DNA of 21,715 nt from Chara braunii (taxonomy: Eukaryota; Streptophyta; Charophyceae; Charales; Characeae): assembly GCA_003427395.1 (NCBI GenBank), contig BFEA01000107.1, positions 1,128,850-1,150,564 of the forward strand. Direction: 5' to 3'. Each line of letters opens with the position of its first letter. The first letter of the stretch is position 1. The position numbers were made by a program, and so were the translations under genes. The notes beneath the pieces were generated by a model. It saw only the letters and a list, made by a program, of their open reading frames with translations. It searched no databases and was not told where the DNA came from. Shown here in pieces: positions 1-8,658 of this stretch.

Positions 1-18
1 TTTTTTCACTCCGTTAAA

Positions 19-68
19 CATGGATCGATGCAGAGAAGATTAGCATGTCCCCGATGACAGGACGGATC
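19..68 (+). pseudogene. U6 snRNA fragment, copy 1
   Basis: This stretch matches the most conserved part of spliceosomal U6 snRNA, including the core AGAGAAGATTAGCATG at about 33-48. From about 22 to 52 it follows U6 with only about three differences. The TGCGCAAG block expected next is missing, and the match resumes at GATGACA (54-60). The U6 5' stem-loop and the 3' end with its terminal T run are absent, so this is a truncated pseudogene rather than a working snRNA gene. The identification rests on my memory of the U6 sequence. The window edge lies 18 bases upstream, so a promoter cannot be assessed. Confidence 0.8.
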
Positions 69-100
69 GTGCTCCTCTTCTTCATGCTCTTCCGGCGACT

Positions 101-103
<3 letters not shown>

Positions 104-170
<67 letters not shown>

Positions 171-196
171 AGAGAGACTCTGAACGAGAGAGAGAG
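104..196. repeat. (CT)n microsatellite with a short (GA)n arm
   Basis: An almost pure CT tract runs from about 104 to 170 with one TTT interruption near 160. After a 16-base spacer, a short GA tract follows at 187-196. The two halves are complementary and could fold into a hairpin. Arg-Glu or Ser-Leu reading frames across the tract come only from the dinucleotide repeat. Confidence 0.95.
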
Positions 197-239
197 AATT
201 TTGAATAAAAGTTAAGTGATCAACGACATACCGCGTGCG

Positions 240-1563
240 ATGGGTCGGCTGGTGGTGGAGGAGGAGGTGGTTTGTGTGCAAGAGTCGCTCGTGCTTCACC
301 GGGTCAGTGGAAGACCAAGCTTAGTGCGTCATAACTATCCCACGAGGTCGAGACCCGACGAAGAGAGGACAGAGCTGGGAGGAGGACGAAGGAGGCGGGA
401 GCAGAAGAGACTGCAAGTCATCCACTGGTAGACGAAGGGAGAGAAGGTGTAGTGACCGCAAGAATCGGTCCTCCTGCTGTTCAACAACCCTCGTCTACTG
501 CCGGAGCGTGCGAATCAACAGCTGAGAGACGAAAGGATGATGGTGTCGGGATCGGGATGGGGAGAGGGGGCCGTACACTGAGGTCGTGGAAGGAGATAAA
601 CCTAGCTCCGGGACCCCAGGCTCAAGTTCCGAAAAGAGCGTCATCTCTACCCACTCTTGCATCGGCGCCAGTGGTAGCACCTCCAGCCGCCTCCTACTCC
701 CTTCGTTTTACTCGTCCTCGGTCTCTTGCTGCTATTGCAACCGCTGACGTCGATTCTCTTGTTTCTCCTCCTACTCCTCTTATTCCTCCTCATATTCCTC
801 TTCCTCCTCCTTCTCGTCCTCCCATGCTGCTGCTCCTGCTCCTGCTCCTGTTTCTGTTTTTTACTTCCCTCCTCCTCCTCCTCCTCCTCTTGCCACCACC
901 ACTGTTGCCAATTCTCCTCTCCCTCGTCCCCATCCTCCTCCTCCTTAATCTCCTCATTCTCCTCGTCCTCCTGCTGTCGTTCTTCCTCTTCCTCCTCCTC
1001 CTGTCGTTGTTGTTCCTGCTTCTCCTTCTCCTCCTCCTCCTCCCTCTCCTCCTCCTTCATGTACTCAGCGTTCTCACCCTTCTCCTATGGCGGAAGGAGG
1101 TTATCCCCTAGAGGTTATGACTGGTGAGATCTCTGGTACCTCGATGGACCCATTGGGCCCATCAGGAACTGTGGGGAGGAGAAGTCCGAGAAGAGATGGG
1201 CTTGATGATCATTGGGAGCATTGGTAGGGAAGAGATCGGCAGAGTGACCAGATGCAGCTTCCCACTGAAGAACAGAGGAAATCGGATACCCAATCAATAG
1301 TGTTATTGAGGCAATCGAGCCCTCAACAGTCTGAGTCAGGAAAGCTACCGACAACTAATGCCAAAGAGGAAATCAGTGCCGACAGGAAAGCCTCCAAAAG
1401 GAGCAAGACCCTTAAAAAGCGCACAGCAGTGGCAAAAGTTTTACCAGGACTTGTACTCGGAGGGAAGATCGGACCAAAAACGAGATCAGGGGGGAAGAAG
1501 GAATCAGGAACTGGACCAGACGTGAAGAATAAGGGCAGAAGAGACGTAAGCGAACCACCTTGA
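240..1563 (+). pseudogene. decayed proline-rich, basic-tailed coding sequence
   Basis: I do not recognise this protein, but a coherent coding sequence can be followed across three frames. An ATG at 240 opens an Arg/Glu-rich segment that runs to 431. The frame then changes to one read from about 428 to 820, rich in Ala, Ser and Pro. Near 815-823 it shifts again, and from there to 1563 it encodes Ala-Pro and long Pro runs, then a Gly/Ser/Asp segment (from 1087) and a Lys/Arg-rich tail (about 1380-1530). In-frame stops are TAA at 946 and TAG at 1225. The CCT-rich tract reads as Pro here, whereas the neighbouring frame gives an implausible Leu run. Pro-rich middles with basic tails occur in retroelement gag-like proteins and in nuclear proteins. 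Whether it belongs to an element or a host gene is open, and missed introns could explain some of the shifts. Confidence 0.45.
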
Positions 1564-1694
1564 TTCTGCCTACGGGCCGCACGTACAAGGGACCTTTAGC
1601 AATCCACTAATTATCTGCTTGATTGGTGGAGTCACCCAATCAATCGATCTACCCATGTATTCTACTACTAGTAAATAACCAACTGACGCCCGCA

Positions 1695-1720
1695 AATCAA
1701 TCAATCAATCAATCAATCAA
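1695..1720 (+). repeat. (AATC)n tetranucleotide tract
   Basis: About six head-to-tail copies of AATC. Related but less regular copies follow to about 1740. Confidence 0.9.
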
Positions 1721-1822
1721 TGGATCAACCCATCAATCATTCTACCCCGTGAAGATGACCTGCAAGCGTGTGCACGAAAAAAAAAAGGAGGATCTCAGGC
1801 TCCACCCGCAAATCAACCAATC

Positions 1823-1943
1823 ATCTGACTACCCAGACGCGCCACGTGTAATCTGGGTCTTTGAAAAAAGATTGACCAGCAATCAGCTTCAGAAGGAGGT
1901 TGTCCCTCACTAATTAACACGTGGGGCGTCTAGGTAGTCAGAT
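1823..1943. repeat. 121-bp foldback with 27-bp inverted arms
   Basis: The left arm (1823-1849) and the right arm (1917-1943) are reverse complements at 25 of 27 positions by eye; both contain CTGACTACC next to AGACG and end at CACGTGT. The 67-base interior (1850-1916) is not repetitive. The size and long terminal inverted repeats fit a miniature foldback or MITE-like element, or the hairpin of a small-RNA precursor. I see no clear target-site duplication. The right arm runs straight into the 18-bp minisatellite. Confidence 0.7.
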
Positions 1944-2031
1944 GTCCGGAAGTGGGATAATGTTTACAAGTGGAATGACGTCCCAAAGTGGAATGATGTC
2001 CCCAAATGGAAAGATGTCCCAAAATGGAATC
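1942..2031. repeat. 18-bp minisatellite, five units
   Basis: Five consecutive 18-base units start at 1942, 1960, 1978, 1996 and 2014. The approximate consensus is ATGTCCCAAAGTGGAATG. Because 18 is a multiple of three, the minus strand reads as a six-residue Gly-His-His-Ser-Thr-like repeat. Nothing else supports coding there. Confidence 0.85.
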
Positions 2032-2073
2032 TGGAACTATTTGCTTGTCGGTTGCTCTTCGTCGATTACGCAT

Positions 2074-2163
2074 TGGTTGATGGATTGATTTGATGGATTG
2101 GTTGATGAATTGATAGATTGATGGATTGATGGATGGATGGATTGACGGATTGACGGATTGATA
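2074..2163 (-). repeat. GATT/GGAT tetranucleotide tract
   Basis: A degenerate run of GATT, GGAT and GATG units. It is the reverse-strand form of the AATC family seen at 1695-1720 and 3048-3386. Confidence 0.85.
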
Positions 2164-2727
2164 GAAGAAAGGTACATTTGCCAGTGACACAGGCCCGTTT
2201 ACCCCTCCCTCCCTGCAACTACCTCCTCCAATCGGGTTTTACTCCTGTGAAATGGTCATTTGTGTAGAGTAATTGCAGGGACACCTTCACGTGAATAGAA
2301 CGCCTGATCGTTATCGCCTTTTCTAGCCTGGAATTTGCGACAAAGACAACGATCATGATCAATTGCTCTATTTGGGTGAAGACGGTAGAAGGCCACTGAC
2401 GGACGCAGGCAATTGATCGAATGGTTTTTTTTTTTCTCTTATAGTTTATTTACTGACATTTTTCATAGGAGGTGTATGTAGTGATCTGACGGATAGCCGG
2501 AGGAGGAGGGCAAAAGAAAGGTATGGCGGGAATTGCGCGCAAATAATCATATGTTATATGCCAAGGCATACAACTGTTGGAAGTGTAGTTAGTCAGGTGA
2601 TTGGACTCGGCATATGGTCGTGGTTTCATGGGAAGAAAGAGAGCGCGTTAGCTTGAACTCCAGTTGTTGTTGTTTGTTATCACAACATCTAGAGCTTTCG
2701 TTACGCATAAAGTCAAGGGGGGAATTG

Positions 2728-2789
2728 GCGTGGGAGAGAGAGAGAGAGGGCACGCTCCTTCGCTCCTTCGCTTACAAGAAGTGTTTGGG

Positions 2790-2873
<84 letters not shown>

Positions 2874-2908
2874 GGCGGAATCCTCCGGTCCCTCGCTTGC
2901 AAGCAGTG
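2728..2908. repeat. duplicated composite unit with a long (GA)n tract
   Basis: A perfect (GA)n tract of about 80 bases spans 2791-2871. On each side lies a similar module: a GA run followed by CTCC, then TCGCTTACAAGAAGTG at about 2768-2783 or TCGCTTGCAAGCAGTG at about 2893-2908. The whole therefore looks like a tandem duplication of a GA-plus-tail unit, with the second GA run greatly expanded. Arg-Glu and Ser-Leu frames across it are not genes. Confidence 0.8.
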
Positions 2909-2910
2909 AT

Positions 2911-3003
2911 TGAGTCGATTGGATGAAATTGATTATATTGATATTGATCATATTGAAGGCAATGATTAGATGGATTAGATGGATTAGATGAATTGGATTG
3001 GTT
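2911..3003 (-). repeat. GATT-family tract with ATTAGATGG triplets
   Basis: Degenerate GATT-type repeats include three successive ATTAGATGG-like units near 2966-2996. The orientation is opposite to the AATC tract that follows. Confidence 0.75.
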
Positions 3004-3047
3004 GGCGGACTCATTCCACGAGTCGGTGAGGCTGTGAGTACCTGGAG

Positions 3048-3351
3048 TGATCAATCAATCAATCAATCAATGGATCCCCAATGATCAACCAATCAATCAA
3101 TCAGCCAATCAATCAATCAAAGAAGAGTGACCAATCGATCAATCAAGGAAACAAGCAAGCAACCAATGAATGCCGAGTGATCAACCGATCAATCAATGAA
3201 TCAATGCGGAGTGATCGAGGAAGAGGAGGTGGCAATAGTTCCGGATTCCATTTGGGAACATGATTTAATTTTGGCACATCATTCCACTTCAGGACCAATC
3301 AATCAGTCAATCAATTAATCAATCAATCAATCAATCAACCAATCAACCAAC

Positions 3352-3386
<35 letters not shown>
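3048..3386 (+). repeat. long (AATC)n tract, interrupted
   Basis: Runs of AATC at about 3048-3072, 3080-3120 and 3296-3386 are separated by less regular ATCAACC, AAGC and GAGTGATC variants. It is the longest tetranucleotide array in the window. The Asn-Gln-Ser-Ile frames over it come from the repeat. Confidence 0.9.
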
Positions 3387-3387
<1 letters not shown>

Positions 3388-4125
3388 GTCGAGTGACTGA
3401 TCATGATCTTCGTCGTGATCTTTGTCCCCCTTCTTCTTCTCCTCCTGCTCCTCCCTCACCTTCTCTTTCCTCTGTTTTGCAAATCATCTTCTTGTCCTGC
3501 TTGTTCCTGGCAACGCTTGAGCTCAGCTGACACGCGGATGGATTTCCGATCATGATGGGTGTTCTACTCGACTGCAGAATTCAGTGTGAATGCATCTATC
3601 TGCCCTACATACCTCTCCCTAGCATGTATACAGGCTCTATCCTTGCCCAATATGGTCAATATGATAGGGAGTTCTCTTTGGGGGAATAATGTAGTAGTCC
3701 TTAATGACCAATTTCGGTAGCTTAGAATAGCTAACGGGTGAGATTATGCCCGCAAATTAAAGGCAACGACGCTCTGTGTGTGTGTGTGTGTGTGTGACAC
3801 ACACACACACACACACACAGATGGTGTGGCGTTAATGTCTCAAAAGTCGCCCTTGATCACATACGCTGGTTCCACCAGTCTGTGGCGATGTCGCAGGACT
3901 GGATGCCTTAATCTAGACATGTTCGTGGAAAGGTGGTTGAATAGGTGCGCCGCGTAGGTCCATATGTATTTGCCTCAGAGCCTCCCCAGAGGGGGCTTAA
4001 GACCCCCATATGCATATGCATTTACGTCCAGATTCAGGAGTTGAATCCAATCCAACTCTTTGTTAATGGGACCTCGATCCAGGAGATCCGTTCAAACTTG
4101 AAATTGGGACGACGTAGAGAAGGGG
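3387..4125. other. non-coding stretch, nothing gene-like recognised
   Basis: Apart from the (GT)/(CA) palindrome at 3774-3820, I see a pyrimidine-rich patch (about 3420-3500) and a GGGGGCTTAAGACCCCC hairpin-like sequence near 3985, followed by a short ATATGCATAT palindrome. No long or coherent reading frame is present. Confidence 0.5.
3774..3820. repeat. perfect (GT)n/(CA)n palindrome
   Basis: A left arm of CT(GT)n (3774-3796), a single A at 3797, and a right arm of (CA)n ending in CAG (3798-3820) form a perfect inverted repeat of 23-base arms with a one-base spacer. This can form a long hairpin or cruciform and is very different from an ordinary one-direction GT repeat. Confidence 0.95.
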
Positions 4126-4151
4126 TTTTTTTTTTTTTTTTTTTTTTTTTT
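4126..4151. repeat. poly(T) run next to U6 fragment
   Basis: An uninterrupted run of 26 T lies immediately upstream of the second U6 fragment. Read on the minus strand it is a poly(A) tail, so it could mark the 3' end of a minus-strand retrotransposed copy, or the tail of an element joined to U6. The order is opposite to a normal U6 gene, where the T run follows the RNA. Confidence 0.8.
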
Positions 4152-4154
4152 GTG

Positions 4155-4208
4155 ACAAAGAAAAAGAAGATTAGCACGGCCCCCTGCGCAATGATGACAT
4201 GTATAAAA
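4155..4208 (+). pseudogene. U6 snRNA fragment, copy 2
   Basis: The sequence AAGAAGATTAGCACGGCCCC followed by CTGCGCAATGATGACA, within about 4164-4200, follows the U6 core through the conserved TGCGCAA block and GATGACA. One extra C and a few substitutions are present. The 5' stem-loop is missing, and the match fades after about 4208. Unlike copy 1 it keeps the TGCGCAA block, so the two are independent fragments. It is on the plus strand with no usable upstream promoter, because a 26-T run lies directly before it. Identification is from memory of U6. Confidence 0.8.
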
Positions 4209-5354
4209 ACCACGGGCGAGGTCCCACTACCAAAGGGCATTGGATTTTAATGCTTCAATGTGGACGTGCTTGTGAGAAGGTACACAAAATAGAGATTGAA
4301 CTTTTTTTCTGCATCTCTGTATAAAACACATCCAAATCCAGACGCTTAATCCAATCCTCTTTGCTTGTGCAGAGAGTGAGAGCAATACAAGGATCAGGTA
4401 GCCACGACACTCGAGCAAACCTGAGAACATGCAACCACGATATTCACAACAAACGAAGGACCTAGTTGCACTACTCCCCATGGCCCAACTTTTTTTTGAA
4501 TGCATCTCGACAAACATTAGTCCAAATGCATTCAAAATGTCGGCAGATGGCGAATAGTGCATCTAGGCCCGGAGACTATTTAAAACATCCCAAGAGAATC
4601 TAGAGAGAGATTTAAACCAACAACCCTCAGACAGTCCAATTTCACCATCAAAACCTTATCAGAAGGATACGGCGAGAGAAGAACGATACGGCGAGAGAAG
4701 AACGATGCATACTTTGAGGACCAAACAGTTAATCGACCAATCAACCAATCAACAGACTATGTATTATGCCCGTTTAAGATCGCTTTTTATTACAAACTCA
4801 TCCAACCCTTCATGCTGACATTCCCATGGTCAACAACGGATGCAAAGGAGCAGACCACACACGCCGTGTTTTCCACTCGCCCTCCGATCCTCTCCACTCT
4901 ACTCTCAACATCCTCCCTTACTGCATTATGTTTTTCAACACCCCTTCCTACCCCCTTCATTGTCATCAACATTGTTTATTGCAACCACCAACCCGCACAC
5001 AGCTGCCGCGCTCAACAAAACTGAACCTTGATTTCGTCAATTCTTTGATCTGACAACTACTTCATTAAACGACATTTGTTGCTTGATTGATTGCCTGATC
5101 AGTTTCCAACTGCTCACAGACTACTTACTTCGCTGCATGTTCGATTGCTTTCTCAATCACTAGCTTTATCACTCGCTTCATTGCTTGTTTGATAATGCAT
5201 CCGCCTATCTCATTCAAACAATCAATTAAGCATTTGTTGTTCACCTTAAATATTTTTGAAATGCCCTTGAAATTTCGATTTATTTGCTACGTGCGCATCT
5301 GCCAACCAATCTATACCGTCGAGCCCCTTTGGCAATGATTGAGGTTTCTGACTG
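4209..5354. other. non-coding stretch with small repeats
   Basis: No gene is supported. Overlapping short frames at about 4812-5053 cover a pyrimidine-rich patch, are open in several frames at once, and show no recognisable motif. A 19-bp duplication lies at 4666-4703, and scattered AATC-family units occur near 4730-4760. AT content rises from about 5,050 onward. Confidence 0.5.
4666..4703. repeat. 19-bp tandem duplication
   Basis: GATACGGCGAGAGAAGAAC occurs twice head to tail, at 4666-4684 and 4685-4703. The duplicated joint contains GAACGATAC followed shortly by AGAGAAGA, which resembles U6, but the resemblance is short and may be chance. Confidence 0.85.
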
Positions 5355-6080
5355 AAGTCATTTGACAATGAAATATGTTCAATATGCCTTTATCAGGACG
5401 GTTCCAATTTGCAGTATTCCACAATAGGTCTGCTTCTAAATGCCATAAAAAATGACGACTCTGAAAGAGCCTCACTTTACGATAAATGTACCATTCACAT
5501 AAATTCATTTGAAAGGCTTTACGTGAAAGCCGCCAGACATATTCTCAAAAGTTAAAGGCTCTAAGTGAAAGCCATACGAAATGACACTTTTTCTAAAGTC
5601 AACTAACAGGTCGTAAGTGAAGGCCTAATTACAACCACTATTCATTTCAAAGGCTCTAAGTGAAAGTCACCAGACATATAGTCAAAAGTTAATGGCTCTA
5701 AGTGAAAGTCACCAAAAGTCATTTGACACTGAAATATGTTCAATATACCTTTATCAGGACGCTTCAAAATTTTCAGTATTCCGCAACAGCTTTGCTTCTA
5801 AACGCCATAAGAAATGACGATTCTAAAAGAGCCCCCGTTTACGATAAATGTACCATTCTCTTAAATTTATTTGAAAGACTCTATTTGAAAGCGGCAGACA
5901 TATTGTCAAAAATTAATGGTTCTAATTGAAAATCATACGAAATAACACGTTTTAAAAAAACAAACTAACAAACCCTAAGTGAAGGCCTAACTACAACTAA
6001 TATTCATTTCAAAAGCTCTAAGTGAAAGTCATCAGACATATTGTCAAAAGTTAATGGCTTTAAGTGAAAGTCATACGAAA
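5355..6080. repeat. 361-bp tandem repeat with internal TAAGTGAA motifs
   Basis: Two diverged copies lie head to tail, starting AAGTCATTTGACA at 5355 and at 5716, a period of 361 bases. Shared blocks include TTTATCAGGACG, ACGATAAATGTACCATTC and the CATTTCAAA-type block near each end. Inside each copy a short motif, roughly GGCTCTAAGTGAAAGTC, recurs about every 40-50 bases, and weaker versions continue to about 6195, giving around a dozen occurrences. The structure suggests a satellite-like higher-order repeat. No reading frame persists across both copies. Confidence 0.85.
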
Positions 6081-6195
6081 TGAGATTTTTTCTAAAGGCA
6101 ACAAACAGACCCTAAATGAAGGTATGACTACAAATGACCCTAAGCAAAGGCCTAACTACAAATATAATTTGAAACAATGAATATGACCCCAAGTA

Positions 6196-6325
6196 AAGGT
6201 CATAATCAATAATAAGCTATAAGGAGAAGTTAATTTCATTAACAAAAATGATAATTAGTGAAGGTCATAATCGATGATAAGCTATAAGTAGAATTTAATT
6301 TATTAACAAAAATGATAATTAAAAA
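6196..6325. repeat. 65-bp tandem repeat, two units
   Basis: Two units start AAGGTCATAATC at 6196 and 6261. Both contain GATAAGCTATAAG or its AATAAGCTATAAG variant and end in AACAAAAATGATAATTA. The first bases continue the TAAGTGAAGGTC motif of the upstream 361-bp array. Confidence 0.9.
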
Positions 6326-6848
6326 AATATTAACGTCATAACCTATGAAAATGACTTCAAAATGCCACAAGAAATGACACAGGTTACGTATTTAAGATAA
6401 CACATATCGACTAACAAATTAATGCCAAACAATTTGTGTTTTGCTTTCTGTGTTGCAGATCATTGCTTAATTGTTTATTAAAAAAAAAAGTTTAAAACTT
6501 CTAACAAAATGACTACAAGTCAGTAGCCGACATCAATGAACAACGATTTGCAAGAATCATCTTCTTATCATAAATCAAATATCAAGCTACATGATACGAC
6601 AATTTTTTTTTTATATTGGGAAACATTCAGAGTTAATTTTTGTATCGAAAAATGAAATTACAATCCACTTTTTATATTAAATAACAAAAACAAACGAACA
6701 TATAATCCGTTACTAGATAAAGTTGTAAACTCTTGCCAAAATGCAGCAATAATACAAAAACAAAAACAAAATTATAAAACCATTGATTTTAATAATAAAA
6801 GATGACATCAATATCATAGTCATCATTAAGTTTTTTTTTTTTTTTTTT

Positions 6849-6881
<33 letters not shown>

Positions 6882-7396
6882 GATGATAACATTCCAAAAA
6901 TACTATCATCCAACTGTCTACCACCAAGTAATTCATAATACTTGTATGTAAGTCATAAATTGAGAATGAAGTTTATGTTTCAATAGTTTGAATATAGTGG
7001 TTAGTTCATTAGTTTCAATCTTTGTTTTTTTTTTCATCGTTTTTTTTTTCTCTCTTTATTTTTTTTTTCCGTTATTTTTTTTTTTTCTTATGATGGATAG
7101 TGTTTACAAATTCACTTCATTTTCATTGCAGATGCTTTTCATTAAGTATGAATTGCTTATCCCACATATCTGATAAATGTTACACTTCTTATATTCAACT
7201 TCACTTATCTTTGATGCATTAAAACTTTTGTAACTTTAGAACATACAATCCATTAATACATGAATCTTTCGTCTTTTCAAATACATTTATACTTGTTTTT
7301 TATAAAGTTCTTAAAAAATAGTTTATTGTGAAACAACAACTTTCAATGAAGCAGAAGATTAATGCAGATGTCATGAATTAAGAGTAATAGTTACAA
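6326..7396. other. AT-rich spacer with poly(T) runs
   Basis: This is very AT-rich sequence with long T runs (6831-6848, 6851-6879) and a T-rich patch at about 7023-7087. The Phe/Ile-rich frame near 6988-7173 simply translates the T-rich patch. I see nothing else in it. Confidence 0.6.
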
Positions 7397-7498
7397 CGAA
7401 AACGAAACCGAGAAACAGCTCGACGGCAAAATGAGACGGAGGATCAACGTCGTAATCAAATTGAAAAAGACGCTGAGCAGCATAGAGAGGCAAAAAAA
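7397..7498 (+). pseudogene. Helitron N-terminal Arg/Gln/Asn/Glu repeat
   Basis: The frame starting CGA at 7397 reads a basic, highly charged segment containing RRQNETEDQRR and later KDAEQHREAK. Tandem units of this kind (RRQNET..QR..R...DAE..R) precede the Rep domain in many animal-type Helitron proteins, as I remember them. The frame runs into a 21-A run near 7492-7513, where the reading is probably lost. No start codon can be chosen. Confidence 0.6.
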
Positions 7499-7722
7499 AA
7501 AAAAAAAAAAAAATCAACTAAATTAAAAAACAATTCAGCATCTAAATTATTCTTCAATTTTACGTCTGAAGAAATAGAAGACTCTTGAAACAATAAACGA
7601 ATTCGCTTAAAAAAACTTGCAAGAATATAAGACAATTAAAAATAAAATAAAATAAATTAAATAATAAAAATAACACATCAGCAATAAAACATAAAAGAAT
7701 AAAAACAATCACAAGAAGGTAA

Positions 7723-8190
7723 ACTTCACAAAATTATCATAATCATAAAACATTTAAAAATATTGATTATGAGAGAATACAAAATGAAATATTAGATATC
7801 ATACAAGAAGTAATCACTTTAAAAGGTTTAGAAGAATCAATATGTTCTCTGTGTGATGAACTATAACTTAAGCACAATATACATAAACACAACTAAAGAC
7901 CAAAACGTAATAGAAAAAAAAATAAAATTTTTAAGAAATTCAGATGAAAATCCTCATGAAGACATAAAAAAATATTATGATTGTATTAAATTTAGTAAAC
8001 AATTCATTGACCTATTACTTTCAAAAAGAGGATTTCAAGTAAATTTAAAAGAAAATAAAACTGAATTTTATATTTGTTTGCAATCACTAATCATTTTTTT
8101 TCATAGCAGAATTACCTAAATCCATACCACAACCTACATGGCCAGAATTAGTTATGACAAATATACTATTATAGCATAAACAAGAGTCTT
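7723..8190 (+). pseudogene. Helitron N-terminal region with CxxC
   Basis: An open frame from 7723 to 7863 ends in LEESICSLCDEL, giving a CxxC pair (Cys codons at 7843 and 7852), then meets TAA at 7864. A second frame (about 7853-8119) continues with a helical Lys/Glu-rich segment, and a third (about 8117-8175) reads AELPKSIPQPTWPEL. Helitron proteins often carry a cysteine-containing N-terminal domain before Rep, and this would be its remnant. The domain assignment is inference; the frame jumps are seen directly. Confidence 0.4.
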
Positions 8191-8658
8191 ACGAGGTGGT
8201 TTATATCGAGCTATTCGATTGCACTTATTGCTGTTTGATGCAATTTCAGGACCACCAGCAACGTTACTACCTAGAAAATGAACACAGACAATTTGTATTG
8301 AATTATTTTGACAGGTCCATTTACTGAATTACAACTTAAGAAAAGAAAAAAAAAAACATTCAATTCGTTATTTTGTTGTTTGACAACTATTACAATTCTA
8401 TAAATTAAAAAATAAATATTATAAACATATACCAATAGACGAAAATAAAATTAATGTTTTATAAAAAAATAATAAAGAATTTGTATCCACAACAATTTAC
8501 AATCTTACAAAAGATGAAACAAATTAAGCAGATAAAATTGACAACGAAGAACATTCAATTGCAAAGGTAATAAATTCGGCAGACGAAAAGATTATACAGA
8601 AAGAACATAAGTGTTTGCAAAAACAATAGCGTCAACAATGGACATGACCGCAAAATAA

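Larger units (their letters stand above)
1564..2613. other. non-coding stretch with repeats
   Basis: I see no credible gene here. The stretch holds an AATC tract, a 121-bp foldback, an 18-bp minisatellite and a GATT tract, listed separately. The remainder (about 2170-2610) is unremarkable sequence with a short T run near 2425. Reading frames across the AATC and GATT tracts give Asn-Gln-Ser or Ile-His-Pro runs that come from the repeat unit. Confidence 0.6.

Noticed and set aside
452-1111. 219-codon frame with long leucine runs that could look like a membrane protein
   Set aside because: The leucines come from CTC/CTT in a CCT-rich tract; the neighbouring frame gives a Pro-rich reading that connects to coding on both sides.
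2614-3054. Several Arg-Glu and Ser-Leu repeat frames on both strands
   Set aside because: They are translations of the (GA)n tract and remain open only because the repeat has no stop codon.
4812-5053. Three overlapping plus-strand frames and one minus-strand frame
   Set aside because: All are open together in pyrimidine-rich DNA, with no recognisable motif and no sign favouring one frame.
5355-6195. CCCTAA-like pieces suggesting plant telomere repeats
   Set aside because: CCCTAAG occurs only inside the longer TAAGTGAA motif at 40-50-base spacing, not as a tandem 7-mer.
5355-6325. Regularly spaced repeats resembling a CRISPR array
   Set aside because: The motifs are variable, the spacers are themselves repeated, and the sequence context is eukaryotic.
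6988-7173. Phe-rich 61-codon frame
   Set aside because: It translates interrupted poly(T) runs.
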